Shown: positions 23,951 through 29,866 of the stretch, piece by piece
Layout of the letters: every line of letters begins with the position of its first letter
How positions within the stretch are numbered: position 1 is the first letter of the stretch
Made by a program: the position numbers and the translations under genes
Assembly: GCA_036505275.1 (NCBI GenBank)
Contig: DASXTS010000130.1
Location: 1-29,866 of the forward strand
Length of the DNA: 29,866 nt
Source of the DNA: DASXTS01 sp036505275
GTDB taxonomy: Bacteria > Actinomycetota > Actinomycetes > Mycobacteriales > Pseudonocardiaceae
Direction of reading: 5' to 3'
Notes under the pieces: model-generated
Told to the model about the DNA's origin: nothing
The model's input: the letters and a program-made list of their open reading frames with translations, nothing else
Databases searched by the model: none

Positions 23951-24673
23951 ATGCGTGAGGTCGAGGTGCCGGACGGCCGGGTCATCGTGCACGGGCACTG
24001 GGGCCGGCCGGTGCTGGTGTTCGCCTCCGAGCAGGGCAGCGCCTACGACGCCGAGTCCAACGGACTGGTCGGCGCCGTCGGCTGGCTGCTGGAAGCCGGC
24101 CGGCTCAAGCTGTACTGCGTCGACTCCTTCGACGCGGCGAGCTGGTCGGCGCGGCACCTGCCACTCGAGGAGCGGGCCCGCCAGCACGAGCGGTTCGAGG
24201 CCTGGATCCTGAACGCGGTGGTGCCGTTCATCGCCGTCGACTGCGCAGGCACGCCAGGGGACATCGGCACCGCGGGCTGCTCGCTCGGCGCGTTCCACGC
24301 GGTCAATGTCGCGCTGCGGCACGCCGACGTCTTCCCACTGGCCATGGGCTTCTCCGGCAACTACGACGCGTCGAGTTGGTACGGCTGGGGCGAGCGCGGC
24401 ACGGCCATGTACTTCGCGAATCCCGTCGACTACGTGCCCAACCTGCACGGCGAGCACCTGGACTGGATGCGCCGGCGGTTATCGATCCTGCTCGTGTGCG
24501 GCCAGGGCCAGTGGGAAGACACCACCGGCTCGCTGGAGTCCACCAAGCGGCTCGCCGGGATGCTCAAGGACAAGGGCATCCGCTGCGAGCTGGACCTGTG
24601 GGGGCACGATGTGCCACACGACTGGCCGTCGTGGCGCGCGCAGTGGGCCCACCACCTGCCGCGGTTCTGTTGA
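23951..24673 (+). CDS. Alpha/beta hydrolase, putative esterase
   Basis: This 240-residue hydrolase begins three bases after the preceding gene stops. It has the elbow GCSLGAFHA with Ser111, an acidic/aromatic region around FSGNYDASSWYGWG, and the likely catalytic His in LWGHDVPHDWPSW near the end. It lacks the N-terminal beta domain of its neighbour. Proteins of this kind are annotated as esterase superfamily and have no known substrate. Tight spacing with genes on both sides indicates co-expression with the ATP-grasp enzyme. No signal peptide is seen. Confidence 0.82.
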   Translation: MREVEVPDGRVIVHGHWGRPVLVFASEQGSAYDAESNGLVGAVGWLLEAGRLKLYCVDSFDAASWSARHLPLEERARQHERFEAWILNAVVPFIAVDCAGTPGDIGTAGCSLGAFHAVNVALRHADVFPLAMGFSGNYDASSWYGWGERGTAMYFANPVDYVPNLHGEHLDWMRRRLSILLVCGQGQWEDTTGSLESTKRLAGMLKDKGIRCELDLWGHDVPHDWPSWRAQWAHHLPRFC

Positions 24674-24707
24674 GGGCTGCCGTTGAGCGCTGCCGTTGAG
24701 GGCTGCT
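24669..24707 (+). repeat. Three near-perfect tandem copies of a 13-bp unit across a stop codon
   Basis: GTTGAGGGCTGCC, GTTGAGCGCTGCC and GTTGAGGGCTGCT follow each other (24669-24681, 24682-24694, 24695-24707), and a partial fourth copy (GGTGAG) follows. The first copy contains the TGA stop of the esterase gene. The array fills the gap before the GGAG site of the ATP-grasp gene. Confidence 0.88.
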
Positions 24708-24726
24708 GGTGAGAAAGGAGCACGTC

Positions 24727-25980
24727 GTGACCAGGACAGACCACATGATCGGCCTGCTGCTCGGCACCGAGGAGGACTGGCCGAGGGCGTTCACCGAGAT
24801 CATGGGACGGGTCGGCCCGGTAACCGACGGCGCCGGTCGCACGCACACCTTCGAGGTCGAGCGGGTCACCATCGAGCCGTTCGACCTGCGCTCCAAGCCG
24901 CGGCACTCGCTCGTGATCGACCGGCTGGCGTACTGGTACTACCACCCGCGCGAATGGCTCAAAAAGATCGCGCTGATGGACGACGTGTACCTGCTGAACA
25001 GCCCGTTCACCTTCCAGTCCATGGAGAAGCACGCCGCCTACTGCGCCATGATGCGGCTCGGACTCAAGGTGCCGGATACGGTGCTCGTGCCGTTCAAGCA
25101 CCCGCTGGACAACGCCCGCTGGGCATACACCGCGGCCCGCTACAACCGCCAGTTCGACCTCGACGAGATCGCCGAGCGGTTGCGCTACCCGCTGTTCATG
25201 AAGCCGTACGACGGCGGCGCCTGGGTCGGGGTGTCCCGGGTGCGCAACAGCAAGGAGCTGCACGCCGCGTACGACGAGTCCGGCGAGCGGCTAATGCACC
25301 TGCAGCAGTCCATCGAGGGCTACGACGCGTTCGCCCGGTCGCTGTCCATCGGCGCCGAGACCATGGTCATGCGGTTCCGCCCGGAACTGCCGATGCACGA
25401 CCGCTACGCCGTGGACCACGAGTTCCTCTCCCCGGCCGCCGGCCTGGAGGTGACCACGATCTCCCGGCTGGTCAACGCGTTCTTCCGATGGGAGTTCAAC
25501 TCGTGCGAGATGCTCGTTCGCGGCCAGGACGTGCACCCCATCGACTACGCGAACGCCTGCCCGGACGTGGCGCTGACCTCGCTGCACTACTACTTCCCAT
25601 GGGCGATGGCCGCGCTGGTCCGCTGGACGATCTTCTGCTGCGCCACCGGCCGGCGGCCGCGGCTGGACCTGGATACGACCCGGTACTTCGAGATAGCCGA
25701 CCGGGAGGACCTGTCCTACGGCGAGAAGCTCGGCGCGTACGGCCAGTTGGCCGACGAGTACTTCGAGGCCGAGCGGTACGCCGACTTCTGCGCCTCCCGG
25801 CTGTCCACTGTGGACGAGGTGGTCTACGACTGGGTGCGCTCGTCGTCGTTCGACGACCTGCTGGTGCAGACCGTGCGCTCGACCTATCCCCACCAAGAGC
25901 ACGACCGTTTCATTGCGCATTTCCGCGGCCTGCTCGGCCAATGGGTGAAGGACCAGGAGCGGGCGGCTACAGCGCGTTGA
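24727..25980 (+). CDS. ATP-grasp domain protein of unknown product
   Basis: This is a 417-residue ATP-grasp superfamily protein. YPLFMKPYDGGAWVGVSRV (around residue 160) is the ATP-binding lysine strand and glycine-rich loop. The later segments EFNSCEMLVRGQDVHPIDYA and NACPDVAL contain the acidic and Asn residues expected to bind magnesium. The GTG at 24727 is preceded by AAAGGAG at suitable spacing. ATP-grasp ligases join a carboxylate to an amine or thiol through an acyl phosphate. With two hydrolases upstream, the operon may build and cleave an amide or ester-containing small molecule, but nothing identifies it. The last 14 bp overlap the convergent downstream gene. Confidence 0.83.
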   Translation: MTRTDHMIGLLLGTEEDWPRAFTEIMGRVGPVTDGAGRTHTFEVERVTIEPFDLRSKPRHSLVIDRLAYWYYHPREWLKKIALMDDVYLLNSPFTFQSMEKHAAYCAMMRLGLKVPDTVLVPFKHPLDNARWAYTAARYNRQFDLDEIAERLRYPLFMKPYDGGAWVGVSRVRNSKELHAAYDESGERLMHLQQSIEGYDAFARSLSIGAETMVMRFRPELPMHDRYAVDHEFLSPAAGLEVTTISRLVNAFFRWEFNSCEMLVRGQDVHPIDYANACPDVALTSLHYYFPWAMAALVRWTIFCCATGRRPRLDLDTTRYFEIADREDLSYGEKLGAYGQLADEYFEAERYADFCASRLSTVDEVVYDWVRSSSFDDLLVQTVRSTYPHQEHDRFIAHFRGLLGQWVKDQERAATAR

Positions 25981-26617
25981 TGTCGGCGGTCTCCAGCACC
26001 CGCTTCGGTGACCCGTTGCGGGCGATCGAGATCATGGCCCGGCCCAGCCGATCGGTCGTGGTGACCTGCCGGGGAAAGACCCTGCTCAGCACCGGGAAGA
26101 ACGGGCCGATCACGGCGTACGCCAGCCGGTACAGCGTGGTCTTCGACCTGGCTCCATGGGTCGGCTGGATGTATCCGGGCCGCAGCAGGAACGCCCGCAG
26201 CGGCAGGCCGAGCAGGGCGTTCTCGGTCTCACCCTTGACCCGCGCCCACATGCTCCGCCCGGCACTGTCCGTGCCCTGCCCGGACACGTACACGAACACC
26301 GCGCCGGGGCTCTGCTCGGCAAAGGTCCGCGCCGCGGCCACGGTGAAGTCGTACGTCACCCGCCGGTACTCGGCCTCGCTCATGCCCACCGACGACACGC
26401 CAAGGCAGAAGAAGCAGGCGTCGCGCCCGGCGAACTCGTCCGCGATCGCGGTGAAGTCGGTGAAGTCGCCGTGCCGGATCTCCCGCAGCTTCTCGTGCCG
26501 CCGCCCGGTGCTGGCCCGCCCGACGGCCAGCACGCTCGTCACCTCAGGGTCGAGCAGGCACTCCCGCAGCACGCCCTGACCGATCATCCCGGTCGCCCCG
26601 AACAGCACCACTTTCAT
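25967..26617 (-). CDS. NAD(P)-binding epimerase/dehydratase-like protein
   Basis: This is a 216-residue atypical short-chain dehydrogenase with FGATGMIGQGVLRE at the N-terminus (the GxTGxxG cofactor loop), FCLGVSSVGMSEAEYRRVTYDF in the middle and LLRPGYIQPTHG near residue 155. It resembles the NAD(P)H-binding proteins related to HTATIP2/YwnB. No classic YxxxK is obvious, so it may be non-catalytic or use another residue. The ATG at 26617 follows a poor ribosome binding site. It is convergent with the ATP-grasp gene and divergent from the toxin-antitoxin pair, 40 bp away. Confidence 0.8.
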   Translation of the reverse strand: MKVVLFGATGMIGQGVLRECLLDPEVTSVLAVGRASTGRRHEKLREIRHGDFTDFTAIADEFAGRDACFFCLGVSSVGMSEAEYRRVTYDFTVAAARTFAEQSPGAVFVYVSGQGTDSAGRSMWARVKGETENALLGLPLRAFLLRPGYIQPTHGARSKTTLYRLAYAVIGPFFPVLSRVFPRQVTTTDRLGRAMISIARNGSPKRVLETADINAL

Positions 26618-26657
26618 GATGACCACCGTCGGCTCATACCTCGGTACACTATCGAGT
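26618..26657 (+). promoter_or_regulatory. Putative leaderless promoter of the VapBC operon
   Basis: The 40-bp gap before the antitoxin contains TACACT at 26645-26650, a good actinobacterial -10 box, only seven bases before the ATG. No Shine-Dalgarno sequence is present, so transcription would start at or next to the ATG and give a leaderless message. No matching -35 box is clear. The same gap must serve the divergent epimerase-like gene. Confidence 0.5.
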
Positions 26658-26918
26658 ATGACGACCAGGCGGGTTACCGTGTCGTTGCCCGGCGAGGTAC
26701 TGGAATCCGGGCAGCGGATCGCCGCGGAACGGGGACTCTCGTTCTCCGCCGTCGTGACGGATGCGCTCGCCGATTGGTTGCGCTCCAGGCTGGTGGACGC
26801 CTGGCTCGCGGAGCACCAGGCCGCCCACGGTGCGTTCGACGAGGCCGAGCTGCGGGCGCTGGCGGCCGAGGCCGGCGTTCCATATATCGAGCCACGACGG
26901 GCCGAGCCGGCCGCGTGA
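26658..26918 (+). CDS. vapB: VapB-like ribbon-helix-helix antitoxin
   Basis: This 86-residue protein starts TTRRVTVSLPGEVLESGQRI, a ribbon-helix-helix strand and helix that binds DNA, followed by AERGLSFSAVVTDALADWL. The acidic C-terminal half (AAHGAFDEAELRALAAEAG) would wrap the toxin. The length and order are typical of type II antitoxins. Its stop overlaps the toxin start (GTGA). The protein is expected to bind its own promoter in the 40 bp upstream. Confidence 0.85.
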   Translation: MTTRRVTVSLPGEVLESGQRIAAERGLSFSAVVTDALADWLRSRLVDAWLAEHQAAHGAFDEAELRALAAEAGVPYIEPRRAEPAA

Positions 26919-27292
26919 ACCTCGTCCTGGACGCGGGCGCGCTCATTGGCATCGAACGGGACGACCGCCGCGTCGCCGGTCTGATCGAGCTCGGCCGGCG
27001 TGCCGGCGCCGGCCTGGTGACGGTGGCCCCGGTGGTCGCCCAGGCGTGGCGTGACGGGGCGCGGCAGGCGCCGCTGGCCCGTTGGCTGCCGATGGTCGAC
27101 GTCCGGGTCACCGGCCTGTCGAACGCCAAGGCGGCCGGCGAGCTGCTGGCCGGCAGCGGACGCAGCGACGTCGTCGACGCCCTGGTAGCGCTCGCGGCCG
27201 TGCCGGGCGACCAGCTGCTCACCAGCGATCCCGGCGACCTCCGGGCATTGGTGGCGCAGCGCGCCATGCCGATCACCGTCGTCGCGGTCTAG
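26915..27292 (+). CDS. vapC: VapC-like PIN-domain toxin
   Basis: This 125-residue PIN-domain protein opens with NLVLDAGALIGIERDD, giving the first metal-binding Asp6 and Glu14. GRSDVVDALVALAA supplies Asp85 and Asp88, and the end TSDPGDLRAL carries the last acidic residues. VapC toxins are Mg-dependent ribonucleases that cut tRNA or rRNA and are neutralised by the co-encoded antitoxin. The GTG start overlaps the antitoxin stop, so synthesis is coupled. Confidence 0.87.
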   Translation: MNLVLDAGALIGIERDDRRVAGLIELGRRAGAGLVTVAPVVAQAWRDGARQAPLARWLPMVDVRVTGLSNAKAAGELLAGSGRSDVVDALVALAAVPGDQLLTSDPGDLRALVAQRAMPITVVAV

Positions 27293-27314
27293 GCGGTACT
27301 TGAAGGCGGGCCAT

Positions 27315-28082
27315 TCACAGCGGCGTGACATAGGCGCCGGAGATGCCGCCGTCGACGAGGAAGGTTGACGCGGTGATGAAGGAGGCGTCGTCGCTGGCCA
27401 GGAAGGCGACCGCGGCGGCGATCTCCTCGGGCTCGGCGAAGCGGCCCATGGGCACGTGCACCAGGCGGCGGGCGGCGCGCTCCGGGTCGGCGGCGAACAG
27501 CTCGCGCAGCAGCGGGGTGTTCACCGGGCCGGGGCACAGCGCGTTCACCCGGATTCCCTCGCGGGCGAACTGCACGCCGAGCTCGCGGGACAGGGCCAGC
27601 ACGCCGCCCTTGGACGCGGTGTAGGAGATCTGCGAGGTGGCCGCGCCCATCACGGCGACGAAGGACGCGGTGTTGATGATGCTGCCGCTGCCCTGCCGCT
27701 GCATGAACGGGATGACGTACTTGCAGCCGAGGTAGACCGAGGTCAGATTGACCTCCTGCACCCGATGCCAGGCGTCCAGGCCGGTGGTGAGGATGGATGC
27801 GTCCTCGGGCGGGGAGATGCCGGCATTGTGAACCGCGATGTCGATGCGACCGCATCCTTCGTACGCCGTCGCGTACATTCGCCGGACCTCGCCCTCATTG
27901 GACACGTCGGCCCGCACGAAGTGGCCGTTGATCGCGTCGGCCACCGCCGCACCGGCCTGCGCGTCAATGTCGACGCAGACCACCGTGGCGCCCTCGGCGG
28001 CCAGCCGCCGTGCCGACGCCAGCCCGATGCCGCTGGCCGCCCCGGTGACCACAGCGACCCGGTCGGCGAGCCGGTCAGGCAT
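27315..28082 (-). CDS. Short-chain dehydrogenase of the gamma-glutamyl-amine operon
   Basis: This is a 255-residue classical SDR. It has TGAASGIG near residue 14, Asp38 after the second strand (NAD preference), HNAG in place of the usual NNAG, Ser in TASFVAVMG, and YTASK for the catalytic pair. The C-terminus DASFITASTFLVDGGISGAY is standard. GGGAGG precedes the ATG at 28082, which overlaps the preceding hydrolase gene by eight bases. It differs clearly from the two hydroxyalkyl-CoM-dehydrogenase-like SDRs because it lacks their Arg pair. By position it may oxidise an alcohol or aldehyde from amine breakdown. The exact substrate is unknown. Confidence 0.87.
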   Translation of the reverse strand: MPDRLADRVAVVTGAASGIGLASARRLAAEGATVVCVDIDAQAGAAVADAINGHFVRADVSNEGEVRRMYATAYEGCGRIDIAVHNAGISPPEDASILTTGLDAWHRVQEVNLTSVYLGCKYVIPFMQRQGSGSIINTASFVAVMGAATSQISYTASKGGVLALSRELGVQFAREGIRVNALCPGPVNTPLLRELFAADPERAARRLVHVPMGRFAEPEEIAAAVAFLASDDASFITASTFLVDGGISGAYVTPL

Positions 28083-28803
28083 CCGGTCCTCCCGCTGCAG
28101 CACGCTCGGCGGCGGCACGGATGAGGGCCTGGAACAGGCGCTGATCGGCGGCGTCCCGCTCGGGATGCCATTGGACGCCAAGGACGAAGGCCGGGCCGGT
28201 GTGCTCAACGGCCTCGATGGTGCCGTCGGCGGCGAAGGCTACCGCGGCCAGGCCGTCGCCCAGGGTGCGGACGGCCTGATGATGGTGGCAGTGCACGGTG
28301 ACCCGGTCGCCGAGGATCCGGCCGATCCGGCTGTCCGCCGCGACCCGCGCCATGGTCGACCCGAAGACACCGTCGGTCGGTTGGTGCGCGTCAGTGCCGA
28401 CGACATCGGGCAGGTGCTGGTACAGGGTGCCGCCCACGGCCACGTTGAGAAGCTGCATGCCGCGGCAGATGGCCAGCACCGGCAGGCCGGTGGCCAGCGC
28501 GGCGTGCAGCAGGGCCAGCTCCCACGCGTCCCGGTCCGGGCGGGTGACGGTGGTCGGGAGGACGGCCTCTCCGTACCGCGCCGGGTCGACGTCCGCACCG
28601 CCGGAGAGCACAAGGGCGGCGATTGCCGCCACCGCGTCGGCGGCCGTATCGACGCTGTCGCCGGCCGGCGGCAGGAGCACCGGGACCCCGCCGGCCAGCG
28701 CCACACCGTCCGCATAGGTCTGCGGGACGAGTGCTGCAGGCACACGCCACGTGCCCCAGCTGGCCGTCTCCCGGTACGTGCTGATTCCGATGACCGGCCT
28801 CAC
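28075..28803 (-). CDS. Gamma-glutamyl-GABA hydrolase-like class I amidotransferase (PuuD type)
   Basis: This 242-residue protein begins VRPVIGISTY, typical of the peptidase C26/PuuD family. The nucleophile Cys is in LAICRGMQLLNV, and the His-Glu pair is in VLGVQWHPE near the C-terminus. LVLSGGADVDPARYGE supplies the oxyanion region, and CHHHQAV matches the family. PuuD cleaves gamma-glutamyl-GABA to glutamate and GABA. The GTG start overlaps the stop of the glutamine synthetase-like gene (GTGA), which makes the ligase and hydrolase a coupled pair for gamma-glutamylated amine catabolism. Confidence 0.9.
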   Translation of the reverse strand: MRPVIGISTYRETASWGTWRVPAALVPQTYADGVALAGGVPVLLPPAGDSVDTAADAVAAIAALVLSGGADVDPARYGEAVLPTTVTRPDRDAWELALLHAALATGLPVLAICRGMQLLNVAVGGTLYQHLPDVVGTDAHQPTDGVFGSTMARVAADSRIGRILGDRVTVHCHHHQAVRTLGDGLAAVAFAADGTIEAVEHTGPAFVLGVQWHPERDAADQRLFQALIRAAAERAAAGGPDA

Positions 28804-29866
28804 AGGCGCTCGAACCCCCGATAGCGTTCCCAGTCGGTGACCGCGGCGTCGAACGCCGCCAGCTCCACTCGCGCCGCGTTGAGGTAGTGCTCGACGACAC
28901 CGGTGCCGAACGCCTCGCGGGCGAGCGTGCTCTTCGCGAAGAGCTCCGCCGCGTCCCGCAGGGTGGCCGGCACCCGCGGCCGGTCGGTCGCGGTGTACGC
29001 GTTGCCCTCGAATGCCGGCTCCAAGACCAGCTCGTGCTCGATGCCGCGCAGCCCGGCGGCCAGCATGGCGGCGATGGCCAGGTACGGGTTGACGTCGCCG
29101 CCGGGCACCCGGTTCTCCACCCGCAGCGACGGGCCGTGACCGACCACCCGCAGCGCGCAGGTGCGGTTGTCCAGGCCCCAGGCGACGGCGGTCGGCGCGA
29201 AGCTGCCGTCCACGAACCGCTTGTAGGAGTTGATGTTCGGCGCGAACAGTAGGGTCAGCTCGCGGAGGTGGGCCAGCAGTCCGGCGATGAAGTGCTCCAT
29301 CAGCGGGGAGAACCCGTGCTCGTGGTCGCCGGCCAGCACCGGCTCCCCGCCGTCCGCCGAGCCGTCCGCGGAGCGCACGCTGAGGTGGATGTGGCAGGAG
29401 TTGCCCTCCCGCGCGTCGTACTTGGCCATGAACGTCAGGCTCATGCCGTGCGCGGCCGCGATCTCCTTGGCGCCGGTCTTGTAGATCATGTGGTTGTCGC
29501 AGGTACGCAGCGCCTCGTCGAACCGGAAGGCGATCTCGTGCTGGCCGAGGTTGCACTCGCCCTTGGCGGACTCGACGTACAGCCCCGCGCCGCTCATGCC
29601 ATTGCGGATGGCCCGCAGCAGCGGCTCGATGCGCGCCGTGCCCAGCATCGAGTAGTCCACGTTGTACTGGTTGGCCGGCTCGAGGCCGCGATACCCGGCC
29701 CGCCAGGCGTCCTCGTACGAGCCGTGGAACGCGATGAACTCCAGCTCGGTGCCGGCGTAGGCCCGCAGGCCGCGCACGGCGAGCCGGTCGAGCTGGCGGC
29801 GAAGGACCTGCCGCGGCGAGGCGACCACCGGCTCGCCGTTCTGCCAGGCCAGGTCGCAGAGCACCA
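28800..29866 (-). CDS. Glutamine synthetase-like gamma-glutamylamine ligase (partial, N-terminus beyond right edge)
   Basis: About 355 C-terminal residues of a GlnA-family ligase are visible. GTELEF carries the metal-binding glutamates, CNLGQHEIAF and SCHIHLS the active-site Glu and His residues, and ENRVPGGDVNPYLA the ATP/glutamate-binding region. The tyrosine adenylylation loop of housekeeping GlnA is not evident. Coupling with a PuuD-like hydrolase marks it as a GlnA3/GlnA4/PuuA-type enzyme that glutamylates polyamines or ethanolamine, not ammonia. The 5' end lies past base 29866. Confidence 0.88.
   Translation of the reverse strand, partial: VLCDLAWQNGEPVVASPRQVLRRQLDRLAVRGLRAYAGTELEFIAFHGSYEDAWRAGYRGLEPANQYNVDYSMLGTARIEPLLRAIRNGMSGAGLYVESAKGECNLGQHEIAFRFDEALRTCDNHMIYKTGAKEIAAAHGMSLTFMAKYDAREGNSCHIHLSVRSADGSADGGEPVLAGDHEHGFSPLMEHFIAGLLAHLRELTLLFAPNINSYKRFVDGSFAPTAVAWGLDNRTCALRVVGHGPSLRVENRVPGGDVNPYLAIAAMLAAGLRGIEHELVLEPAFEGNAYTATDRPRVPATLRDAAELFAKSTLAREAFGTGVVEHYLNAARVELAAFDAAVTDWERYRGFERL

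Overview
The window is high-GC DNA with frequent ATGA/GTGA stop-start overlaps, GTG starts and strong GGAGG-type ribosome binding sites. These traits, together with the gene families present (PucR regulators, VapBC with a possible leaderless start, an actinobacterial glutamine synthetase/PuuD/SDR operon), point to an actinomycete, probably of the Pseudonocardia/Nocardia/Mycobacterium type. No rRNA, tRNA or CRISPR array was seen.

Region 1 (1-15672) is the most striking part. It is a coenzyme M (CoM) gene cluster in a bacterium. A rightward, translationally coupled operon (4311-9895) encodes phosphosulfolactate synthase (ComA/XcbB type), a Cys-rich protein of unknown function, an aspartase/fumarase-superfamily lyase, a D-cysteine-desulfhydrase-like PLP enzyme and a second, argininosuccinate-lyase-like superfamily member. 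This is the enzyme set of the bacterial CoM route known from Xanthobacter autotrophicus Py2, plus one extra gene. Divergent from it (1-4145) run a CoA-disulfide-reductase-like flavoprotein, two short-chain dehydrogenases resembling the R- and S-2-hydroxypropyl-CoM dehydrogenases, and a two-subunit CoA transferase cut by the left edge. To the right lie 2-ketopropyl-CoM oxidoreductase/carboxylase (9987-11546), recognised by its CPHQAC redox pair and its FLNPDH C-terminal motif, and a divergent SauS-like acylating aldehyde dehydrogenase. A PucR-type activator and a MEDS-domain sensor follow. Read together, the region makes CoM and uses it to process epoxides (from alkenes) to keto-CoM thioethers and on to acetoacetate or acyl-CoA. 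The epoxyalkane:CoM transferase and the alkene monooxygenase expected for such a pathway are not in the window and may lie left of base 1.

Region 2 (15673-22876) is accessory and partly decayed. It has a stand-alone TOPRIM protein, an internally deleted secreted glycoside-hydrolase-like pseudogene, the C-terminal stub of a tyrosine integrase, a DUF2807-like lipoprotein, a CHRD-domain secreted protein with a perfect 14-bp terminator hairpin, two coupled aldo/keto reductases, then frameshifted remnants of a flavin reductase and an AlbA/Schlafen-type regulator. Several short tandem repeats, three of them with a 13-bp unit, sit between genes here and further right.

Region 3 (22877-29866) holds an esterase/esterase/ATP-grasp operon of unknown product, a convergent NAD(P)-binding epimerase-like gene, a VapBC toxin-antitoxin pair, and a leftward operon for gamma-glutamylated amine catabolism (glutamine synthetase-like enzyme cut by the right edge, PuuD-like hydrolase, SDR).
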